A stretch of 64,000 bases of DNA from Mytilus californianus (lineage: Eukaryota > Mollusca > Bivalvia > Mytilida > Mytilidae): the NCBI RefSeq assembly GCF_021869535.1, contig NW_026262679.1, positions 45,120,426 through 45,184,425 on the forward strand. Direction: 5' to 3'. A program made the position numbers and the translations under genes. Position 1 is the stretch's first letter. Each line of letters starts with the position of its first letter. Positions 53,701-62,700 of the stretch are shown piece after piece. A model generated the notes under the pieces. The model was given only the letters and a program-made list of their open reading frames with translations. It searched no databases and was not told the origin of the DNA.

Positions 53701-56700
53701 CACAATGGGAAGTAACTCAGCACAATGAGAAGTAACTCAGCAATACAAAGAAAAAAATATTTTGATGGAGAAGTGCCCATAGCATATGTCAAGCTCTGAA
53801 CCAAACTCAGTTTTGACAAATTTTGAATATGTTATGATAACAAATTAATTGGATATCAATAATAACAAGATATATGGGCAATGCATCAATGATATCTAGC
53901 AATCCAACAACACAGTAAAACAAAAAAAAAAAGCTCATCTAAAGTAAATTTTTTAAATGTCAATGATGTAAAATATTTACCAGTAAGCCTTTTTCAGAGT
54001 ACTGGTACATGTATTATGAACGAGTCACAGTGGAAATGTCAATTCTTTTGGGCACATATGTATTACGGAGATAAGATAATACTGAGATTAAAAAAAAAGC
54101 AATCATTTGTTCATGATAAGAATTTATTACTAGTATAAATAGTCCATTTATTTTATATTTTTCACTTTTGAGGTTTGACTCAAATCTTTAGGATTAAAAC
54201 TTCTGAAGTTTTATATCATTTCTTTACAACTTTTAAACTACAGATAGTTTACATGTCATAATGATTGATTAAAATCTGGGTGTGCCAGTTTCATTAAAAT
54301 CAAGGAATTTGCCATTTTATAATACTTATTTCACAATTTTTATTAATTAAAATTTACTTTTAAGCATGTATGTCTTCACTTGGTATGGCTGATAGCAGAA
54401 TACCAGACAGTGCATTATCTGTTTCCTCCAGTAAACCAAGTCATGGTAAGGAGAAAGCCAGACATGGTTGTTGTGCAGGACAAAATGGCGGAGCCTGGTG
54501 CCCTGCTGTTGGGGATAAAACTCCTTGGTATGAAGTCAGCTTTGTTAAACCACAAACAGTTTCTGCTCTGGACTTTATATACCCATGGTATCCACAAGGA
54601 ACTGTTGCAACAGAATATATGAAATCTTTTGAATTACAATTCTGGTCAGCTCTTGATACGGTTAAGTCATGGAGGACATTTGCAAAGGTATTGTGACAAA
54701 TCCAGTTTATTATTCCCCCAAATAGATATGTATTAAACATCAACATTAATCATTAAATGTGAACCTAGTGCTAACAGGAATAGAAGTAGGGTTATCTGGA
54801 CTTCTCCATTTTGAAAGGCACAATTTTGAGCTAGACTCACTTTACTAAACCTAAATAATACATGCTAGTTTTGTTTTTTTCTCATCCTTGATGATTTGTA
54901 TGAAATATCTGCCACTGAATTTTAAGCAGACCTCATAACAATCAATTATTTGCTATCTTTATTCATTTACATTATTACTATAAAAGACAACAACATCATG
55001 GATTACTGCAATGAAATGCTTTATCACGGTGGCATCTTCAGGACAATTTAATGATAGGAAACAAATGCTGAAGAACATAAAATGAGGTTCTTATAGGGTT
55101 ACAAAAAGGTTAACAAGACGTTACGTCACAATCATTGGTTTGATGACGTTAAAATGAAAGTGAAAGTAAAAGTTAATAATGCATTGTCAGTATCTTTTCC
55201 AAAATGGACAACACCTCACTGGACATTCCGTATGATTTCAACTGGCTTCACTCTGAATGAGGTACTACTTCCAATTGTGTCTGGAATATTGTGGGATGTA
55301 TGGTGGTCGCACATAAAGGGCATTTTGGAAATTGCGGTAACTCTGTATGATAGTTGTGGTTATGTACACTATCCATGTTTCAAGTTCATTTTGAAAATAA
55401 AGTCTTGTGGTTTGCAGTTCATTCCATTTTGCGGTAATCTTCTTTGGACCTTGTGTGTGGTAGTTAATCGCTTTCTTTCTAGAATGAATAGGCAATCTCG
55501 GAAAGGGGTTTGTAATGTTATCCAGGCGGTGTGGTTGTATAGTACAACGCTCGTTTACATTAATGGTAAATGTTTTATTTTTATTTTGAGATAACAATTA
55601 AGTTCATATATTAATGCAAATTCCAGTATATTTTTTTTAAATTTTAGATGCAGTATACTGGTTTTTAATGATTTAAAATGTTTAAATCAAACAGTCTTTT
55701 CTGTTGTATTTTTTCAGTATTAAGTATTAAGTAAAACAATTGGCCATATAAAACTTATTCAATTGTATTTTGACTTTTGTATTTAGGATATTCCGTCTAT
55801 CTACAATGACACTCTTTACTACTCAATCAGTCTTCAGCCATCGATTGTAGTTAATGCCATACGTATATTACCATTTGCATTCAAGAAGGAACCTTGCATT
55901 AGATTTGATGTTCTAGGATGTGATCCAAAAGGTCTGTAGAAAATTAATATTATTAATTATAATCAATAAGGGAGCAACCATTTAACTTCAAGGGGTGGGG
56001 GGGGGGGGGTGGGGTATGGATTTTTGTCTGCATCAGAAATTTTTTTTTTTAGTTTTTCCATGCTATCAATCAAATTATTTTTTTTTTCAAAATTTAACAC
56101 TATAAGGCATGGGGAAAATCTGGATTCAGAATATTTGTTTTTGTCATCTGCTTGACCACAATATTTTTTTTCATCAAATTGGGGATCAGAATATTTTTTT
56201 AGGAAAAAACCATAACCCCCCTTGAAGTTAAATGGTCTTTCCCTAACAATAAAATTGTGAGGAAAAGGGTGTTGTGTGGACTGGTAAAGGTGTCATATTA
56301 AGAAGGCATTTATCGCTGCTGTAAAAAGAGACAGAAGATACCAGATTAAAGGGTCAATAAAAAATCAGAAATCCAAGAAAAACAAACAATACAATGTCCA
56401 AAAAGGGAAACAACGAAAACACAACATTCTATAAAACACAACACAGAAACTAAAGACTGAGCAATGTCAACCCCAACCTAAATCTTGGTGATCAGATGCT
56501 CCAGAAAGGGTAAGCATATCCTGCTTTTCTAGTGACATCCATTCATTTGTTCACAAGTAAACTTTTGGTGATAAATCAGTTTTGTTGATGTTACAATCAA
56601 GAAAAAAGATGTTGAAAAAAAAGAATTTCAAAATTCTTTTGGTATGATTGATATAGCCAATTTGAATTTGAATGAGTTTTACAAAAATTGTTGATTCCCT

Positions 56701-59700
56701 TTTCATAATTAAAATGAATAAAATGCCCTAAATTAAAAGAAAGTTTACACAATAGGTTTGTTGAGTCGTATTATAAAGGAAGAAGTTTGATGAAGTTCAA
56801 AACCAAATAAACATATTTCATTTTTGTATTTTACAGGACTTTGTTCAGCTGGTTATTGCCTGAATGGTGGATCTTGCATGGGACAAAATGTATGTCTCTG
56901 CACAACTGGTTATTATGGAAGTCGATGTGAACATACAGGTAAATTACAGGTTAACTGGCTTTATGCAAAGGGTGTTTGTAGCAGTCTGTGTGGAAATAGA
57001 TATTAAACAACATCTGTGTGAAAACATGGGTATTGTGGCAACTAGTGTGAACATATAGATAACTGTGTATTCACACAGGATTACTATGGCTGTGAATAAA
57101 AGAAGATGGGGGGGGGGTATTTACTTAAAAAACAACATCACAAAGTCAATAGGTCAACTTAAAGTCTGAAACAAAAGAAACTGTCAACTGTCAACATACA
57201 ATATTTCATGCTCTAAATTACTAAGACCCTAGATTAATGGATTGTCCAGTGGAAAATACTTCATGCATTTTCAGGATGTGGACAATTTGCAAATGAATGT
57301 AACAGACTATCAAGGATTACCAGATCTCGGAAAGGACAAAAACATAACTAAGGACAGCCATTGATGAGGGTCCCAACATGGGACAGGTAGATGAACATGT
57401 AACAGGGTTATACTGGATATTTTAGACCTCCCTCTTTCAAACTTCATCAATGGAAAAGATAAATTTGTATGGAATTATTGCGAACCCAATGATACTTTTC
57501 CACAGATTCACCTGCAAATTACCTGTCGATTTATTGGAACCCAATGATACTTTTCCACAAATTCACCTTCAAGTTACCTGTCGATTTAAACTTTTGTAAG
57601 TCCTTTTGTCCCATCTAATAAATACAACAGCTATTGTTCTCTGTGTTGTTTATTTGATGGGACCTTTAAATTTCTTCCAAGAGAAATCTACCACTCACTG
57701 ATTAATTTAAATGAACAAAAAATTGGAACTGTCAAAAATGAAAATACATGTACAAATACTAAATAAGGACTAAAAAAAACTGCATGTGGTGTTGTTTTTA
57801 TTCAATATCAATAATTCATTTTTAATAGTTTCAATATAAACACTGATTCAAAAATGGGTTTCTGAACAAATTTTTTATATTTTCCCTATTAAAATTTGCT
57901 TTTTTTTGTGTGGTTGACGAATAAAAATTTGAAAATTATTGTGTTTAAATTAAGGTCTTGATAAATGTATTCTATAACTGAACAACAACAAAAACATTCA
58001 AAATCATTGGAACAATACTAAAAATTTTGTCAGAAATAAACTTAGTTTATACAACTATTTCCCCCAAAAAAGAAGATAATTTTTTGGTCAGGTAAATTAA
58101 TCAATGAGTGATAGATTTCTCCTAGAAGAAATTTAAAGGTCCCAGTGAAAAAACTACACAGAGAACAATAGCTATTGTATTTATCGGCGTTTTGCATTTG
58201 CGCCGATCTGCATTTCATTTGCGCCGATTTTTCTTTTCATTTGCGCCGATTTTTTTACAGGTAAATTACAGGTAAATTATAGGTGAATGTTATTTTTCAT
58301 TTATCATTATAGACCTCTTCCAATCGCCAGTTGTACAAATGTTATGAATTGTCAATCATAACATGTATATAACTGTTGTCCTCTGCTCACCACGGGGAGG
58401 TGGAAGTAGGATTTTGAGCAGGATAAGTCAATTTAAAAGCCCTATGTTCACTTACTTTAAAATCAAGAAGTAAAAACCTAAGATAAAAGCACTCTGTTTA
58501 TACTAAAATGACGAATCAAAAATCTATTTACAACATTACAGTCCATAAAAACGGAATACATTAAAATCATAAATCTGTTCTTGTCGAGTATTTATAGGCA
58601 ACACATCTAATATATTCCTTTCTTGTGATTTCGTCTCTATATTTGTTGTAATTGTCAATAACGAAGTCCATCTTTTCTTTCTCTGGCTAACATACTGATG
58701 CGGGCATTTCTAGAGTTCGCATTCTAACTTACGTAATGGCCTGGATTTTCTTAACTTAAACATAAGTGAACAACGTTTATAACCAAATTTTACCAATATA
58801 CATTCAAGGTATAGTACATGTACAAATATTTACTCACCTGTGTTAAACTGTAAATGCAATTTAGGAGCAAATATAAAATCGGCGCAAATGAAAAAATGAA
58901 ATCGGCGCAAATGAAAGAATGAAAATTTTAAAAATCAGCGCAAATGTCATACGCCCGTATTTATTCAATAGGACAAGAGAATAGACAAAAGTTTAAATAC
59001 CCTGGTCAAGAGCAAACAACTCTGTGGAAGACTTTCATTTGGTTGGCAATAAACTTTTGTAAGTTCTTTTGTCCCATCTAATAAATACAATAGCTATTGT
59101 TCTCTGTGTAGTTTATTTGATGGGACCTTTAAATTTCTTCCAAGAGAAATCTATCACTCACTGATTAACTTACCTGAACAAAAAATTGAACTGTCAATAA
59201 TGAAAATACATGTACAAATACTAAATAAGGACTCAAAAAACTGCATGTGGTGTTGTATTTATTCAATATCAATAATTCATTTTTAATAGTTTCAATATAA
59301 ACACTGATTCAAAAATTAAAAGTTGATTTCTGAACAAATTTTTTATATTTTCCCTATTAAAATTTGCTTTTTTTTGTGTGTTTGACAAATAAAAACTTGA
59401 AAAATTATTGTGTTTAAATTAAGGTCTTGATAAATGTATTCTATAACTGAACAACAACAAAACATTCAAATTCATTGGAACAATACTAAAAATTTTTGTC
59501 AGAAATAAACTTTTTAAAATTAAATCAGTGTTTATATTGAACAGATTGAAAATATATTATTGATGTTGATTAAATACAATATTGCATGCAGTTTATGCAA
59601 GTTTATACAACTATTTCCCCCAAAAAAGAAGATAATTTTTTGGTCAGGTAAATTAATCAATGAGTGATAGATTTCTCCTAGAAGAAATTTAAAGTTCCCA

Positions 59701-62700
59701 GTGAAAAAAACTACACAGAGAACAATAGCTATTGTATTTATTCAATAGGACAAGAGAATAGACAAAAGTTTAAATACCCTGGTCAAGAGCAGACGACTCT
59801 GTGGAAAACTTTCATTTGGTTTGCAATAAGATGCAGAAAGGGTTTTACCGGTAGTCTTGTTTCAAACCAAAATTTTATTGGGACTTTTTGATTTTAAAAA
59901 TAGATCATTATTGAAAATTAGGCATGTTTTGAAAATCTTTGCATTCATGTTTAGCCATCTTGTTTGTATAAATAAGTTTTGTGTTTTAATGAATACCTTT
60001 TTTTCAGCCAACCAGTTATTGACATTGAATGCTGGATTTCAGACAATTGCACATCAGGTCCTGCAGACAACAACCACTATTAAGTTTACTGTCCATGGAA
60101 GTCCAACACTGGTTCCCACTGCAACTGGTCAAGCTATTTACATAAACAGTAGCAGTCAATACCTTGTTATTGATAGAACTGGCTTCACTTCTTGTTTGAG
60201 TGATTTGGATAAATGTACAAACGGTTTTACCATTACAACAAACGTCCATTTTACTACACTAACAGACAATACATACATAATATCCAGTGGTGGAAACTTG
60301 CAGAACACAAAGGGAATAGCACTGTACTACCAAGGTGGAAATATTCACTTTGTTGTTAGTACATCTACAAAAACATGGCATTTGGTAACATCACACAAAC
60401 TGACCCTGAATGTATGGCACCATCTAGAACTTTCCTGGAATCAAAATCTTGGATGTGAACTGGTGGACAATGGTAAATTGGTAGGATCAGTAACTCAGCC
60501 GATCCCTCATCATGCCACTGTTGTAAAACAGATAGCCATTGGATATGGATATACACAGTCAACCACTCATATCTCAATGAAAGTAGAGGGATTTAAAACA
60601 GTTGATGCTAACAGAGCTAGTTTAGTTGTAGCAGGAATATTCACAAGTAAGATTATATTAAAGATAATTGAACTTTATGGATTACAGTTTTCATTTGTAT
60701 TATAACAAAGCATTATTTGAATCTGGAAAAATTTTGAATTCTGGAAAATTGATAAGAAATGTATGATAAAAACTACTAGGGATTCATTTATATTTGTGGG
60801 TACCAATTTTTATGGATTGAAGAAAAATCATATTTTCGTGGTAACTCGATTTCGTGTATTTGCCTTAGTTTCCACACAAGCCTATAAAAAATTAATCATT
60901 TGTTGAAAATTTTTATTCATGGTTTGTCTCTACCAATGAAATCAAGGAAAATGGGTATCCAGCGAATAATAATAAATCCACAGTATAGTAACCCAATTAA
61001 GGAGGGTTAGACATGCATTCATTTAAGTAATGAATGCATGGCTAATGGGAGTTAGTTAGTTCATGCTGAAATATCAGTGAAACTCAGAAAGTAATCTGAA
61101 GATTAGCAATGTGCGCATGGCTAACCCTTCTTAGTTGGGTAAGTTTTCATCATACATTTCTTATCAATTTTCCAGAACTCAAAATTATTCCAGATTCAAA
61201 TAATTCCTTGTTATATGAGTATTTTAAAAAGAAATGAAGAAACATGAAGTTTATCACAACACGCTAAAATGAGCAATATTTATTTTGCATCTAATTATAT
61301 TACATTTATTACATTGGTTGCAATGGATTACCGTGATTTCCCAGTGAAATAAAAACAGATAATTTAAAATGTGAAATAAACTCAGTTATTTCACTCCTCT
61401 GACGTTATACAACAATAGGTGTTGTCAAGATGTTGTGGATGACGTTGCATCAAAGCAAATTGTGGATTCGTAGAAAAAGATATAGTTCCTTTCATTTTCT
61501 ACTTTAATTCCATTAAAAAGCCCACTGTCAATGATATTTCAAAAATGAAAAAAAAATTTGTATAGAATTTTACTGCCATTTAAAATTTGTTACATGATTC
61601 ATCCAATTCCTGATCATTAATGCTGTATAAAGAAGAAAACCTGCAACAAAGACTCAGTTTTACAGAGAAATTTAACTTGAAGCATTTTATAGCTTTACAT
61701 TTTTTATCATCTTTAGTTTCAAGTTAATCACACAAAATATATAACATTACATGAACACCCATATGACGATGATAAATCATCTTACTGTTTTACTCTTCTA
61801 TTCTCTTAGTATGTACAATTCAGTGACTGTCAAGCATTTTATTTGTGAGTATCTCAAATAAAATGCTTGACAGTCACTGCATTGTATCATTGAATTATAA
61901 TTGTCATTTGGGTGTTTATGTAATGATATTTGTGTGATTAATTTGAGAGTAAAGATGAACATTTTCATGTGTTTGGAGCCTTTAGAATATAACGGCAAAA
62001 GCCAAAGAAATACTTTTCATTTCTGTTAGGTAGTAGAATTTGCAGCAACTTTGTGGTTGAATTTTTTTTTTTCAAACTATATAAATAAGAAGATGCAGTA
62101 TAAGTGCCAATGAGACAACTCTCCATCTAAGTCACAATGTATAAAAAGTTAACAATTATAGGTCAAAGTACGACCTTCAAAACGGAGCCTTGGCTCACAC
62201 CAAACAGCAAGATATAAAGGGCCCCAAAATGACTAGTGTAAAACAATTCAAACAGGAAAACCAATGGTTTAATCTATATAAAAAATGAGAAACGAGAAAC
62301 ACCTATGAACCACACCAACAAAAGACAACCACTGAACAACAGGCTCCTGACTTAGGACAGGTGCATAAAAATGCATACTGTTTCTAATTATTTATTTTGT
62401 TTTCACATTTACCATATTGCACAAGTTTTTATTTTAATTTTCAAAAACAGAATACAGTGTATCTTGACTAAATTATAAGTTATATATTTTACAGATAATA
62501 CAAAGAACATTTTAAAATTCATATAATCTTTCTGCTGTTGACTATAGAAAACAAAACGAGGCCTGCTTTTTCATATAGTTTTAATACACTGCAACATTTT
62601 ATAGTAATTTTTTCATTCTTCACAGCTACAAATTTTTCTGAAACTTGGTTATTCCACATTTTATTTGCAGCTGCAATATCAACAACCCACACAACTACAA

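Larger units (their letters stand above)
60701..61214. mobile_element. Inverted-repeat element with repeat F and a MITE inside
   Basis: Ends share ATTATTTGAATCTGGA, TTCTGGAAAATTGATAAGAA and ATGTATGAT in inverse orientation over about 65 bp. Inside are repeat F (60795-60980) and the element at 60990-61140. It begins only 55 bp after the donor of exon 10. Confidence 0.83.

Noticed and set aside
55154-55594. 146-codon frame in intron 7
   Set aside because: No recognisable domain; an antisense frame is equally open; including it would break the phase between exons 7 and 8.
60016-60577. Minus-strand frames over the LamG exon
   Set aside because: Antisense shadows of a clearly coding plus-strand exon.
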